Assembly: GCA_030141605.1 (NCBI GenBank)
Contig: JAQGDQ010000178.1
Span: 124,001 to 188,000 of the forward strand
Length of the DNA: 64,000 bases
Source of the DNA: Tubiluchus corallicola
Taxonomy: Eukaryota; Priapulida; Priapulimorpha; Priapulimorphida; Tubiluchidae
Reading direction: 5' to 3'
The position numbers and the translations under genes are program-made. Position 1 is the first letter of the stretch. The number at the start of each line of letters is the position of its first letter. The notes beneath the pieces were generated by a model. The model saw only the letters and a list, made by a program, of their open reading frames with translations. It ran no database searches and was not told the DNA's origin. Positions 1 to 11,986 of the stretch are shown here, piece by piece.

Positions 1-1236
1 ATAATTCATATTTTCACCTTTCTAATGCACGGTTATGTACCTTACTAAAGTGATCACTGGCATTATTTTGAGCGATTATTATAAAGAAATTCTAAACTTC
101 TGACTTTTTTAAATTTGATTAACAATTTACCCAGGGTGAACAGTCCATCCACAATATTTCTCTACTCGTAATGCTATCAGATTTTACGACATTTTGGCCA
201 CACGTTTTAAAGAATGATTTATGTTCAAAGCATCAGTTGTAGTTCTTTTGCAATTCTACCTCGAATACATGAGATGCGGTTTAGTTTCTAGTTCTGTTCA
301 GATTTTAGTTTAGAGTGGAGGCAAATTTTTGTCACCGCTTTTCTAAAATAACAATACTTGCTTAGCTTTAAAATTTAGGGTGTTAAGATTGTGTTCCGTC
401 CTAGCCTTCTGTGCAAAAATAGCCTCTGCAGACTCATTTCTCAAAAGTAATGGCTCTATAAGTAGTAGCCCGAGTTGGAGTTGGTGTTAGGTCCCATGAG
501 CTTGCTGTGTTGGAAAACTGCGCGTGTCCTTAAAACTGCACGTGCCCTGACACTGTGCCTCATTTCTGTGAGTGTGACACTCCCGTACTGAATTAGAATC
601 ACTTTCAGAATCTGGTCTGTCTGATCGGTGTGTATCCACATTACCATTTAAATAGGTTTTCCCTAGATGCTGTGAAAAGCGGCCCCAGTTCTTATTATCA
701 CAGTCCATTTGTTGTGCTTGTTATTTTCAAATGATCTTGAAAGGCACGTGACTTGCGTGCGAATCAAAGGCCAAGTTTTATCGAAGTTTAACTCAAGGAG
801 CTCTGATTAAGGAGGAATGTTGTCACAATAGGAGGATTTTCGTGTAACAACTCTTAACGTTGCACAAAAAAGAGAGAATTAAAAAAGTTATACTGAGACA
901 GTTAAGCATATCCTGGAGAATTTTCTTTTAAAATGACCCATTATGGCTACCGCCACTGGGAGGCGTGCATCATCACACTAAGAGCTAAGATTACGTTTAA
1001 AAGTCAATCAAACCATCCAAATGAATCATATGAAAGCGCAGGGTTAGATATGAAATCATGAATATATGCGTTAATTTTCGCGAAGTAGGCCTATCACTCT
1101 GCTCGTTTTAATTCTGAATTTTGAATTTAATCCCTTGAACTACTGGGTTAAAATTTAAAATTATGAGATTCATGTTTATCAATTCATCAATCGGTAAACT
1201 GCCTTAATGATCAATAAATTCAAAACACCTCTGACG
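1..1236. other. AT-rich intergenic stretch
   Basis: I see no gene, repeat array or RNA here. Only short open frames without recognisable motifs are present on either strand. Confidence 0.5.
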
Positions 1237-1244
1237 ATATACAA

Positions 1245-1621
1245 TAGGGGCGAGCATTCACTACCAGAAAACGAATTCGAATCGAATCGAATTTGTGTCT
1301 TTCGTATTCGAATCGAACCGAACTTCAGTATTTCGAATTTGAATTGCATTTGAACTGAGACTGAAAGATTTTCGAACAAGTTTTCGAACCACCAGTAAAA
1401 ATCAATCTTACAAAGATCATGCATATTACTCGATATTGTTCTGTAGTAAAACCACTAATAATTGGTTTAAAATTGTACACAGAAATCACAGCTAAATTAT
1501 GCTAATTGCATGATGTTTCAATCGTTTTAATGATAAAGAACGTATGTGATTGAAGTGCTGAATTATTCGAATCTATAGTTTTAGGTTCGAATCGAATCCG
1601 AACGTTCGATGCTCGCCTCTA
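1245..1621. mobile_element. hAT-type nonautonomous element (377 bp)
   Basis: The left end begins TAGGGGCGAGCATTC. The reverse complement of the right end begins TAGAGGCGAGCATCG, so the terminal inverted repeats match over the first 13 bases apart from one change. A perfect 8-bp direct duplication, ATATACAA, flanks the element at 1237-1244 and 1622-1629. Eight-base target duplications with TAGRG-type ends are the signature of hAT transposons. The interior is rich in TTCGAATCG-like motifs and encodes no transposase, so this is a MITE mobilised in trans. The short open frame across it is a by-product. Confidence 0.88.
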
Positions 1622-1629
1622 ATATACAA

Positions 1630-2360
1630 TATATACTACAATATGAAGACATATGTATATATAAAGACATATTTCGGCAATAACAATATTATTGTAATTA
1701 TTGTTTTCAGACGTTTTATAAATGAAGTTGCATGTGGAATGAGCATGAAAAACTAACCAAGTTGTTTAGTAAGTACTGGGAGACTTTTGATGTTAGCTTA
1801 GTTTTTTTTTAAGATAAGATAAGCTGATATACCATAGGTGAAGTCCGACGAATCTAACTAACATTCGCCAATTCACAGTATCCATTTTTAATAATCTTTC
1901 GTCTCAACAAGAATGACAAAATCACAAATCCGTTTAAAAACTCTCTTAATACTCAGCATTTCTGTTAGTTGGTCATGAACATATTTAATAATAATGATTT
2001 TCAACAGTGACTTATAACCATTTTCTATAGCTCACGCCAGATCACGCAGACTAGGCTCAGTAATTAGTGGATGAAGCAATCGCCCACGGAGAGCCGTTTC
2101 AGCAGTTTCCCAATTTATAGCATCCCATCCACTTCCGCTCATTAATATGTAGATACGAGTGCACAGAGTGATGGCATTCAATGAACACAGTTCGAGTTAA
2201 TGAATCTTTCTCCTTCTCTCTCTTATCATCCATCAGTGACTGATTGCTTATAGTAATCTGAAGTCACGTGACTCGCTTCTGGACACTTGATTTGGACGTG
2301 TGAGCGTGCGCGTTTCTCTGCTGGTACTTTTAACACTTAGATGCTTAAACAACTAAGCTT
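1630..2360. other. AT-rich intergenic stretch
   Basis: No gene or structured repeat seen. There is a short run of TATATA-type sequence just before the LINE remnant that follows. Confidence 0.45.
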
Positions 2361-2361
2361 A

Positions 2362-2442
2362 TACATACACATATATATATAACATGTACAAAATAAATAG
2401 AAACGATCTCAGCACTGCACCCTGTGGCACTCTATGTTAAAT
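2362..2442 (-). pseudogene. LINE reverse-transcriptase remnant (PQG motif)
   Basis: Read on the minus strand, about 20 codons give RVPQGAVLRSFLFILYM. This corresponds to the conserved reverse-transcriptase motif of non-LTR retrotransposons, usually G(V/A)PQGSxLGPLLFxLYIND. An in-frame TAA lies two codons upstream of the motif and the open frame is too short to be functional, so it is a decayed fragment. The same family occurs in opposite orientation at 3259-3335, sharing the flanking string TTTAACATAGAG. Confidence 0.6.
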
Positions 2443-3258
2443 TCAGCCAAGAATCTGTAATATACTCTATTGCATAGCAATGAATAGCAATCGATGGCAC
2501 ATTTGTATGAAACTATGGTCCCAAAGAGAGTGCAAGTTATCATGAAAGATGAATGTGCTCCCATCTGGTCGTAAATACCACTCAATTAACGTTAAAACCA
2601 CAAGAACCTTAAATTCTTTCTATCCCGTTGCAATTCGCACCATCAATAGTAAATTTCAGGAAATCTCCAATAATAATTCTCTACGTCACTGTACAACTAA
2701 TTAAAATATTTGTGTTAATCTCCTTGCTATTTCCATAAGTTATTGCAGCACGCAAAACCACATAAATTTCGTTGTATGTATTATGCTACAATAATAATAA
2801 CTTGTTTACTTATTACTTACTTATTATAACAAACATGTAAATGTGTGCTTTTCTCTTACTTGCTGGGATTTGGGCAGCATATATTAAGCTTAACAACATG
2901 TTGTTATGGTTGCTAACTGGAATACCTGAGCAGAGAGAGATATAATAATTATTTTCTCTACTGATGCGCAGTAAAAGCTGGCAGAGTCTGCACTCTTGTG
3001 TACTTTAAAGTTATGTGGATAGCTGTGGCTGGGCTGTGAATTCATCATCTTGTTCAGTCTCTGCTATTGCCATTCGTTTGAAGCACCCGATGTTTTTCAA
3101 AAAGGCAGATATGGTGATAACTAGGATGACGCGAGCCAGTGCTCCAAATGTTAGTCTAACCGTAGATGTATTCGTAATTTCCTTAACAGTTGGTTATCCG
3201 CCTTTTCGTTAACAGTTATTGTTATCCGTCGCTCTGCAATAGAGACACAAGGCTGAGT

Positions 3259-3335
3259 TTAACATAGAGCACCACAAGGTGCATTGCTGGGACCATTTTT
3301 GTTTAGCTCTTTCTCTCTCCATATATATAATTTAT
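3259..3335 (+). pseudogene. LINE reverse-transcriptase remnant (PQG motif)
   Basis: A short plus-strand frame reads RAPQGALLGPFLF, matching the PQG-x-LGP-x-LF motif of non-LTR retrotransposon reverse transcriptase. An in-frame TAA precedes it and a (TA)n tract follows. It belongs to the same family as the fragment at 2362-2442 but lies in the opposite orientation, inside the Ig-superfamily pseudogene. Confidence 0.6.
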
Positions 3336-3340
3336 TTAGC

Positions 3341-3355
3341 TATATATATATATAG

Positions 3356-3421
<66 letters not shown>
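3341..3421. repeat. (TA)n microsatellite
   Basis: An almost pure TA dinucleotide run with two GC interruptions near its left end. The Tyr-Ile polypeptides predicted across it on both strands are artefacts. Confidence 0.97.
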
Positions 3422-3424
<3 letters not shown>

Positions 3425-4239
3425 TGGTCCTTTACCAAAATTGTCACTAGCTTCACATCTATATAGACCCTCATCTTCCAAAGTAACTGACTGTTTTTTA
3501 ATAATTCTGCTTGTTTCTTGTAAGGCACTTTGTTCCACGCATAAGCAGGTTCAGGTTACCATCAGCTGCACATTCTTGTTTTAGTTCATCATTAAACGCA
3601 ATATTGTATCCCCCATCATGAAAAATGTTGTTGTCGAAGATTTTTTTCACATATTGCACGTTTAATGTTTTATTGACAAATTGCATTTCCAACAGATTAT
3701 GCACCTATACTCTTTCACTACACTGCATTGTTGTCTCCAGCTTTAAAATTATGAATCAATGTACTAACGTAATCCTCATGTTGCATTGTTGATTCCGTTA
3801 TATTTTCTATATCAACAATCCATTTGAAATAGGTTTAAGATTGCCGCCTTAAGATTGCCACTACATTTAAATCCAAACTTGCATCATTAGCCTTTACTGC
3901 GACTTCTTCGTCGTTAGCTAAATCAGCACCTTTAAATGTCATGGTAAATGATGGAGTAACCAGACTTCAGTTCCTGTTCAAGTCCTTTCTTAATGAAGGA
4001 TTTTATTAATAATAGGACCATCACGCTGGGGCACATTTATATCTGAAACTTTTATACTCCAATTTCCAAGTGTTTCGTCTGTTTGCGGATAAAGTAAAGT
4101 CCTTATGAAACACTTATAGAACACTGTAAGTTAAAGTCATGGTAACGTAATAATCTTCTATTACAGTAATTACACAGTTCAAGTAAACATTTTCTCAAGG
4201 AGCACTAGCAATATCCAATGGCTCCATTTTAAAAGGTGA

Positions 4240-6280
4240 TTCTCTCCGCATACGCATGCAACCAGCAAAAGAATACTGAGATATGATCTCATCTGATGTT
4301 TCAGACTTGTCAATACTCTTTTATACTGCTGATAATTTGTGGCTACAATACAATGTAGCCCGTATGTTGTTTTCTATATGAACCCGAGTCTGAAATAAAA
4401 TGATTAACTTCAAACGAATAACGAATTTTACGTAAATTCCTTAAACAGTGGCTATATTTAAACTAAAGAGGCCCAATGGTGCACCCTCCTTCTTGTTTTC
4501 TTCTAAATTATTCATTCTTTGTTCCCTATTGCCTCCTTCTAACAAACAATTTTTTCTAAATTTAAGTTATTATCTTAAGTCTTATATTTGCTATAAAGAG
4601 AATCCAAAAGGTTGTTAGGCTGTTGTTGCATGTTTTGTGCTAGTCAAGACTTATGACTTACTAACAGCAGTCAGAACACCAGAGTTTAATTCACTGATTC
4701 GTTGTCTGTGACTGCGGGTCTGGCTTGGCTATGCAGGTGATGCTAAATTTGTATTGATTTTGCCGGTCGTTAAAATCACTCATATCGCATTAAATTAGGT
4801 CTGGCATAAATTAGTCTTTGCAGTAATTCCTCAGATGATATTTTAAATTACTCCTAAAGTAATGTCAAATAAATTAATAATTTAGTAAACAGCAGGCGTG
4901 TGCATATGTGTGAGCGAAAGTGTGACTGTGTGTGCGTCTTTTTGTGAGAACATGTGAAAGCGTGGCGTTTGTGCTTTGTGAGTAATCATCTTAACAAACA
5001 AACTAACGCATCAACAACGATGAAAATTTCATGGCGGAGGTAATTATAATCAAAATATAAACCTATTAGGGCAATTGTAACCCTCATCCTAAACCCTTAT
5101 TTTCTCAAGTGTGCCGCTTTTCTATTTTTCCATCAGTGACATTTTCCCTGCGTCTTTTACTGTGCCATTTTTACCGCGCACCGCCTGCCTTAACATTGTA
5201 TAACTTTGGTCGTGAGATACACGGGCGAAACCACTTGGCATCATGAGCAATCAGATAAGAATCCGTAAGGTGAAAAAACTGCAATAAACCACGGAAAAAT
5301 GATACACCTTATATTCAAGATAATTAGACACTGTGGCCACATAAATTGACATTGTGGTGGCAGGTATACAGAGTATTGAGCACAGTAACAAAGTTACACG
5401 CTCTGCAGGCTCATGCAAACCTCATTATATGATAATATTACATGCATATATTAAATTACTGGTTACATTTCGCTTTAAATTTATACAAATTCTGAGCAGA
5501 CAAATACATGTAACAGAAAATTACTATTGTAGTACGCATGCTCGAACCACATTGTTGCAAAATTTCAGTCCACAAACTCATGCATGGCTATAGCCTGTAT
5601 GTAGCTCGTAACAGCGCTCTGATCTTACACTATTACAGCATCACTGTTAGTGTCATTGGCGCCATCATCATCGTCATCGCCGGTAACACGGGAAGAGCAA
5701 CATATAACAAACCAATAATCTGTCACCATAGTAACTGGCCAACAAGAAGTAATTCTAGAAAAAGAAACTAATATCGAGAGTTACGAAAAAAATAGTTGAG
5801 GAAAAGATCGCTATTGTAGTTACGGAAGAAACAAAAGAATTTCTAGAGAGTCCAAAAACTTGACGCATTCATGGGTCATTTCGAAATTTGCCGTGGGAAT
5901 GTATTTTAAGAACTGTCTCGACTGTTGAAAACTACCTGGTTGCTGTTGAAACAGAACCAAAGAAATACGACGCCATTGGAGACAGAAAGAAAAGCAAAGT
6001 ATTTCATGCCAAGAAACGCAAAGCAGCGAGAAACAGATCATACCGTAGTCAAAGGGAAGCAGTTGAAAAAACTGTTGCCGTATTATTAGATTAAACATCT
6101 TTATATTATCACAAGAAGTAAAAAGTTGTCACAGTGTCGCAGTGGTTAGCTTGTAAAATATGAAAGATGCTACATTTACATTCTGCAGTATGCCTGTCAT
6201 TTTTTGTTTTACTTTAGCGGCCAAGCCTTTCCCGTCTTCTTTTGAGTCACATCCTATAATTTTCATGAAGTAAGCTTAGA
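4240..6280. other. Intergenic stretch
   Basis: Around 4890-4970 the sequence is a degenerate TG-rich run. A 68-codon lysine-rich frame at 5888-6094 (+) has no ATG start and no recognisable motif. Nothing else is supported. Confidence 0.4.
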
Positions 6281-6281
6281 A

Positions 6282-6340
6282 CGAATGTTTAGTTAGCATT
6301 CTTGACCGAATGTTTAGTTAGCATTCTTGACCGAATGTTT
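6282..6340. repeat. 25-bp direct repeat, 2.4 copies
   Basis: The unit starting CGAATGTTTAGTTAGC repeats exactly at 6282, 6307 and partially at 6332. Confidence 0.85.
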
Positions 6341-6520
6341 TCAAAATAATCACATCAGATAGTAACCTCATGACAAAAGCCTATATCCATTGAGGTATTA
6401 ATAGGTATTCAAATTCAGGAACAAAATCAATGAATCCTTGTGTAGGTTTAGAGCACAAAATGTTTACCTCAAAAAAGCAAGGCAAAAGACAAGGGAGAGG
6501 AAAAGGGTATTCAAAGGGAA

Positions 6521-6683
<163 letters not shown>

Positions 6684-7932
6684 CACCTCCCAGAGAAAGC
6701 GACTGAAAGGTCAGCTTGAACTTTACTTGCTACTTAGCATTTTAAAGGCAATTTTGCTCGTCACAATGTACTTGCCCTGCTGCTGATATTACAACTTATT
6801 AATCAATTCATAAGTAAGTCAGCAGTATATTAATGCCATAATATTCATAATATGGGGCAATCAATGAACGTATAACAAGATTCTCAGTTACCGCGAATAG
6901 CAGAAGGAAATTGTTATCAGGCCTAGAAAGTAACAAACTCTAGGACGCAGAACATTAGTAATAACTTTATAAGAGCAAAACAGTTTAAGTAAAAATGGTC
7001 TAGGACCAAGAAGTCTATTGGCTACAGAATGTCTTGGTGCCCCATTTTCATGGATACGCCATCATGGCTTCTAATGATCGCGACGAAGCACTTTTTCAGC
7101 ATGCGTAGGTTTTAGATAGGGCTATTGTACAATCATTAATAGCTTGGTTGCATAACGGTTGCATATTATAAAATAATATGATTTATAAACAAGTTGTGAT
7201 TTATAATAATCTAGCTGGAAGGAATTTTAGGCAACTTTTTAGACAGCAAACTGAATAAAGAATCATTAATCGTGGTTACTTTGATAAACAAGTCTAAAAA
7301 TAACTTGATTTCTCATATTCCTCCAAAGCCTACTACATTCCTTTTCATTTTCCTCTTCCTTCACATTTTCCTGCTCTTCTTCTCCGTCAATGGATGTTGC
7401 ATAAATAGGCTATGAACTTTCCTGAACAAACTAAATTTAATTTGTTAATGAAGAATTGACCTGGCAGGGACTGTACTAACTGATGCTTTATGCTAGCAGG
7501 CCGCAATCAAAACTCGTTTGTGGACTCTTTGTCACTGCTATTCCGGTCATGAGTCACAAGTGTCGAGATATGATTACCCATTTCTATATATGACCACATT
7601 GACTTTAATACACACGTAAACTGTTGAACTCGAGTCAGATAAACAGCGCGTTTCAGGAAGTTTGAATAGTTACTCGCGTCGTTGTAGACTGTTGTCATGG
7701 CATCCACATGGGGAAGCCTTATGTCGCTGTTTGATTACATGATTATTGTTTTTGCGCATAATTATGGTAACTGGAATGAACTGCTATACTATGCAGACTT
7801 TGTTACTGCATAAACAAAGCTATATGTCATGCAGTATTTTGGTTATGGTTCAATTCTCTTTATTCTGTAGAATTCGGATTCTAAAAAATGACAAAATGAC
7901 AAGTCAACCTGCATGAAAAGCGACTACGCTTA
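6684..7932. other. Intergenic stretch
   Basis: AT-rich, with no coding motif, RNA or tandem array recognised. Confidence 0.4.
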
Positions 7933-8471
7933 GGGCCGCTTCACACAGAGGACGCGCGGCAAAATTCCTCGAGGAAAAACTCCTGTATCATTTCTCACGA
8001 AAATGGAACACGTTATTTTCTGTAGCGCATTTCATACAGACGTTTCAGGAGAAATTTTCCCCATGAGAAATTCTGCCGCCAACTGTGCATCCTCTTCGCG
8101 AGGAATTTTGTCGCTTGGTCGAAATTGAGCAAATTCCATTTGTATGAGGATCCCGTACAGAACCTAAGGTAAAATTTTATGGTGTTTATATTCGTGAAGA
8201 CGAATAACGCACGCAGTTATTATTCTGTCTATGCTCATAATATGTGACTGGAAAGTGGCTAGAGGTTACTCAAAAATAAACAGGTCCACTGTTGACTAGA
8301 CCTATTAATTGTAATTTGTGTAAATCGGAATCTGCAAAGGCAATGAACGCTGCAGTTGTAGTTGGATGTATGTAAAGAACCTCGAGGTTTCTTGCTAAAT
8401 ATTTCTGAAAATTTTCTGATTTTGTGAGAATCCTATGTGATTTACCTTACGTTGTCTGTGTGAAATGGGCC
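7933..8471. mobile_element. Harbinger-like MITE with 17-bp terminal inverted repeats
   Basis: The left end reads GGGCCGCTTCACACAGA. The reverse complement of the right end reads GGCCCATTTCACACAGA, matching at about 13 of 17 positions. The flanking triplets are TTA on the left and TCA on the right, compatible with a mutated 3-bp TWA target duplication. GGGCC/TTCACAC ends with GCG-rich subterminal sequence resemble PIF/Harbinger MITEs. The roughly 540-bp interior has no open frame of note. Superfamily assignment is an inference; the element itself is better supported. Confidence 0.62.
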
Positions 8472-9016
8472 TCATTCTTGGCTATTCCTGCTCTCTACAT
8501 CTATAGCACAATGAATGTAACTATGTTGTTAGAGATTGACTTTTCGTAATATTCACTGGTTCACTTCCTTATAAGTTGCCATTATTACGTTGTTTCTTAT
8601 TTATTACATGCCTTAAATGCCCGGTTATAGATTTTCGCTTCTCAAAGGGAAGTTTACTGACTGCAATGTAGTCAACCAATGTCACGTAGTGATCTAAAAA
8701 CTCACTAAAACACTGAAATTTGAGCATGTTATCAATTTGGACTGACTACACACCCTAGCCTTACACCTGAGTAGCTACTGCTCATCGTGTGTAGGTGATG
8801 CAAAATTTACACCGCGGGATAATAGAACTTTGCTTGTATGTTAATATTTTATAAGGAGTTAACCAAGTATAACTTTCCATGCAATTTTGATGAAACGTGC
8901 GGCTAAAACTGATTACCTGAATTAATTAGTTTACAGCTGCCGCGGCGGAATGTTTTTCGTAATTAGCCTGTTAAGATTCTGAGTGGTAAGTGATGAACGT
9001 AAATCATGACAATGCA

Positions 9017-9292
9017 CAGGGCCTATTTCAGGGGGGGGGGGAGTGGGGATACTTCCCCGGGGCCTCACCCTCCAGGGGGGCCTCGTGCCTAGGTAACATT
9101 TTTTTTGTTTTATGCGAACATACTGCCTCCTCGCTATTTTCTCTTCGAAAATGCTTCTCCGGCGTTCTAAAAGTTCAAAAATTTTGTGGGCGCCAACCAT
9201 GGTGGCGCCCGCCCACGGCAATTTGTGCCCCCCCCGAAGGGGCCTCACACGCCCCACTTCCCCAGGCCTGGCTTAGGCTGAAATAGGCTCTG
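9017..9292. mobile_element. hAT-type MITE, GC-rich (276 bp)
   Basis: The ends are CAGGGCCTATTTCAG and, on the reverse complement of the right end, CAGAGCCTATTTCAG: 14 of 15 bases match. A perfect 8-bp target duplication, ACAATGCA, flanks the element at 9009-9016 and 9293-9300. CAGRG termini plus 8-bp duplications are diagnostic of hAT transposons. The interior is strikingly G- and C-rich (runs of ten G and eight C), unlike the AT-rich surroundings, and partly self-complementary. The open frames crossing it on both strands are not genes. Confidence 0.93.
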
Positions 9293-9439
9293 ACAATGCA
9301 GATTCGTCTATCAGGAGTGTTGTTTCATTAATATTGTCTCCTAATTTAGGTTTAACGGGTTTTGGAAGAAACGTTGTTCCCACCCATCATTTTTTCATGT
9401 CTTTTTGCCCATGTCTTTCATCTTTTCGTTCACTCGGTC

Positions 9440-9630
9440 CATCTTTTTTCTTCTTCTTCCTCTCAGTTCCGTTTCTTTGCCTTTCTTGTCTCTCTCCCTT
9501 TTCTCGTTCTTTCCCCTTTTCCTCTCCTCCTACTTTTCTCTTTCTTCTCACTTTTCCTGGTGTTCTGTCTCTCGCTCTTACTCATTCTCTCTCCCCCTTT
9601 TCCTCGCGTTCTTTGTCTCTCTTCACAGTT
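9440..9630. repeat. Polypyrimidine (TC-rich) tract
   Basis: About 190 bp almost entirely C and T on the plus strand, without a fixed unit. The Ser/Leu/Phe-rich open frames over it reflect composition. Confidence 0.8.
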
Positions 9631-9889
9631 CAGTGAGAGACATGAGCGCAACAGTTGTAGTACAATGCACAAAGCATGCATTGTCACTGATAGATGGCAT
9701 AATAGTCGGATATTGCGTCAGCTAGTAGTTCAGTGTTGTTATGACGTAGTGCGGCATGGTTGCTGTCCTTGTGGAACGATGTGAATGTTGTTGCTATTAG
9801 TGATTAATAAAATTGTTGTTTATTTCATGACATTAAATGTAAGCTTAATGAGTTTTGTATGATGGGCATTAGGAACATTGCATAATGCA

Positions 9890-10130
9890 AGATAAAAAAG
9901 CACAACTCATTACAACACAGCACAATGCCATATAACACAGCCAAAAATAATTAAAAAACACCACCTTTAAACTGAACACAACACAAAACTCCAGCACAAT
10001 GCAGAGCACCTCGACTCAGTGCAATGCATCACAACACAATGTATTGCAAAACTAAACAACGCAGTAAAGGACAGCAGCATAGTATAACAATGCACAACAC
10101 AATGTGACACAAATGAAAAAAGAACCAACA
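9890..10130. repeat. Degenerate ACACA-type low-complexity region
   Basis: Irregular repetition of ACACAAC, CACAATG and similar short words over about 240 bp, resembling an eroded pentanucleotide array. Confidence 0.6.
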
Positions 10131-11895
10131 TATTACAATATTATCATTGTTCTTGCTACAGTAAAACGCATTTTGTCTTTTCTAAGTAAGTGATGTGAGA
10201 AATGACGTATCTCACCCGGTCTTTTCAGACCTCTCTTCCTAAATGTATCCCATCGTTCCTGTGTTTTTAGCTTAATTCCCTTTATTATAATACTAATTTA
10301 GGAAGAGATTATACTCCTACCTCGGTATGTACATAATTGATTACACATGTTTGCACGCTGACATCTCTAATGACTGATCTATAGATGGCGTAGCTAGACA
10401 TGAAACCACGTACATGTCAAAGAAAATTATACTACTGTTTGCCATTTCTGTTAACTTTCCGTGGGGAATACACAGTCAGTTTGGTTGCTGATGATTGTGG
10501 CTTGGTGTAGGTGTACCTTCGGCGTACATGCTTGCAAAAGCTTGTGTTATGTTAGTTTAACAGCGAACTAAAGATGCCCCGTGCTGCCGTTTCATAGTGC
10601 CCAGCAGTCCTCTACGCTATGTATAATTAATAGGGTGCACGAATAGTCACTTTTGCACATCATGCCTCAGTTTTTTGTTATATTTGTGTTTTTTTTGTGA
10701 ACTGGACGTTTTAATACACGGGCTTAATAACAGTTTCAGGAAAGAAAGGAAAGAAAGGCCTAGCATTTATTTTCATGCAAATCACTCCAAACAAGATAAA
10801 TAGTCGCTCAAGACAAGCAGTAAAATGTGAAGATTTGAACTCATCTCTAGAGAAATACAATTCATATAATTAATTTGTTAGTGATAGAAGATATCAATGA
10901 GCCTTCTCACAGATCCAGCGATTGGAGATGATCGTGAAAAGGTCAAAGGTTAAGTGTACCAGTGAGCGTGTTTGTGAACACTTAACAACACCTCGCAGCC
11001 CTTGCTGTTGTTATAGTAACAATTTTAACAGCCAGCTCGAACATTACCTAGTTCATTTTTTCTTGTTTCCAAATAAGATCTTGCTAGTAAATCACTCTAC
11101 GCACAGATTAATGCATAATTAAGTAAAGTCCACGTAAAACAACTGAAGTAAATAAATTGATGCAGCAGACGGCTTTGCTTTACACAATAATTGTCAAGTG
11201 AAGGTTGTAATTAAGGCGCGTTGCTATGGTACACTTAACCTTTGTCCTGCAGCAACTGCTCGTGCGCACAACGAAACTATAAATAGGTTTATTGTTCCGC
11301 GGCTTGAATCAAGTGAGTTTGTAGCTTTCAGGGAAATAATTTTGTAACAGGGAATTCTACAGATAAGACACCCGAGAGAAAAACTGAATCATTTTGGTCT
11401 TCACAATCGTTTAATAAATGAATTATACTAAAAGACTTAAACACTTTTTATTTTTAATGGACAAACTTGTACTTGAGATTTTTACCCGCAAATGAGGTTA
11501 ATGGTGTCACAAATTAACTAGTTAACTGTTGAAGATTGTCAATTTTGTTCCTTCAGTTGAGCTGAACAGCGTGTAATGCGTAGTCTATATGATTCGAGCT
11601 GGCTTCTCAACCCATGAAGCAACCTAGAAAATACGGGAGTGTCTCTTTAGTGTCTCTCTCTAGTTTTTTTATTACTTTGTTTTCTATTTCATTTTTGTAT
11701 TTATATTTTATACGATCTTAGCTACTGAAATAAAGTTTGAATTTAGTTGAATTGTAGTTTCTGCGTTTAAGTGAACCTGTAGACCCATTTGTCAGGTAAG
11801 AGATGTTTCTTTGTAATTATATTTCATACTAGAGCGGCTGGAGTTGTTACAACAGTCATATTGAGGTAAATTCACGGAAGGGAGTGAAGAAGATA
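10131..11895. other. Intergenic stretch
   Basis: No gene recognised. Around 11600-11755 a T-rich segment followed by GAAATAAAGTTTGAATT could be the 3' end of an old retroposon, but no coding part is attached. Confidence 0.35.
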
Positions 11896-11896
11896 A

Positions 11897-11922
11897 ACAG
11901 ACAGGCAGACAGGCAGACAGGC

Positions 11923-11969
<47 letters not shown>

Positions 11970-11986
11970 GACAGACAGACAGACAG
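11897..11986. repeat. (ACAG)n tetranucleotide microsatellite
   Basis: About 22 units, beginning with several GGCAGACA variants on the left and with one GAG interruption. Confidence 0.96.

Larger units (their letters stand above)
3011..4236 (-). pseudogene. Decayed immunoglobulin-superfamily membrane protein
   Basis: Minus-strand reading frames spell out pieces of an Ig-domain receptor. Near 4236-4150 there is a domain start with a B-strand cysteine (ENVYLNC), preceded by an in-frame TGA at 4195-4197. Around 3950-3720 is a second domain (start PSFTMTFKGADL, core YFKWIVDIENI), followed by TAG and TGA at 3715-3720. From about 3690 to 3425 is a third domain with B-strand cysteine (LKQECAADG) and the hallmark F-strand DEGLYRCEASDNFGKG; these parts lie in different frames. 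At 3193-3011 an open segment encodes a membrane-proximal stretch, a hydrophobic helix (ALARVILVITISAFL), the basic KNIGCFKRM and a short acidic tail ending in TAA. The motifs show I-set/C2 Ig domains plus one transmembrane helix. Several stops and frame changes indicate a pseudogene. A (TA)n tract and a LINE fragment interrupt it between the last Ig domain and the membrane helix. I cannot name the family member. Confidence 0.62.

Noticed and set aside
9334-9784. Ser/Leu/Phe-rich open frames of 100-140 codons
   Set aside because: They lie over a polypyrimidine tract and mirror its composition.
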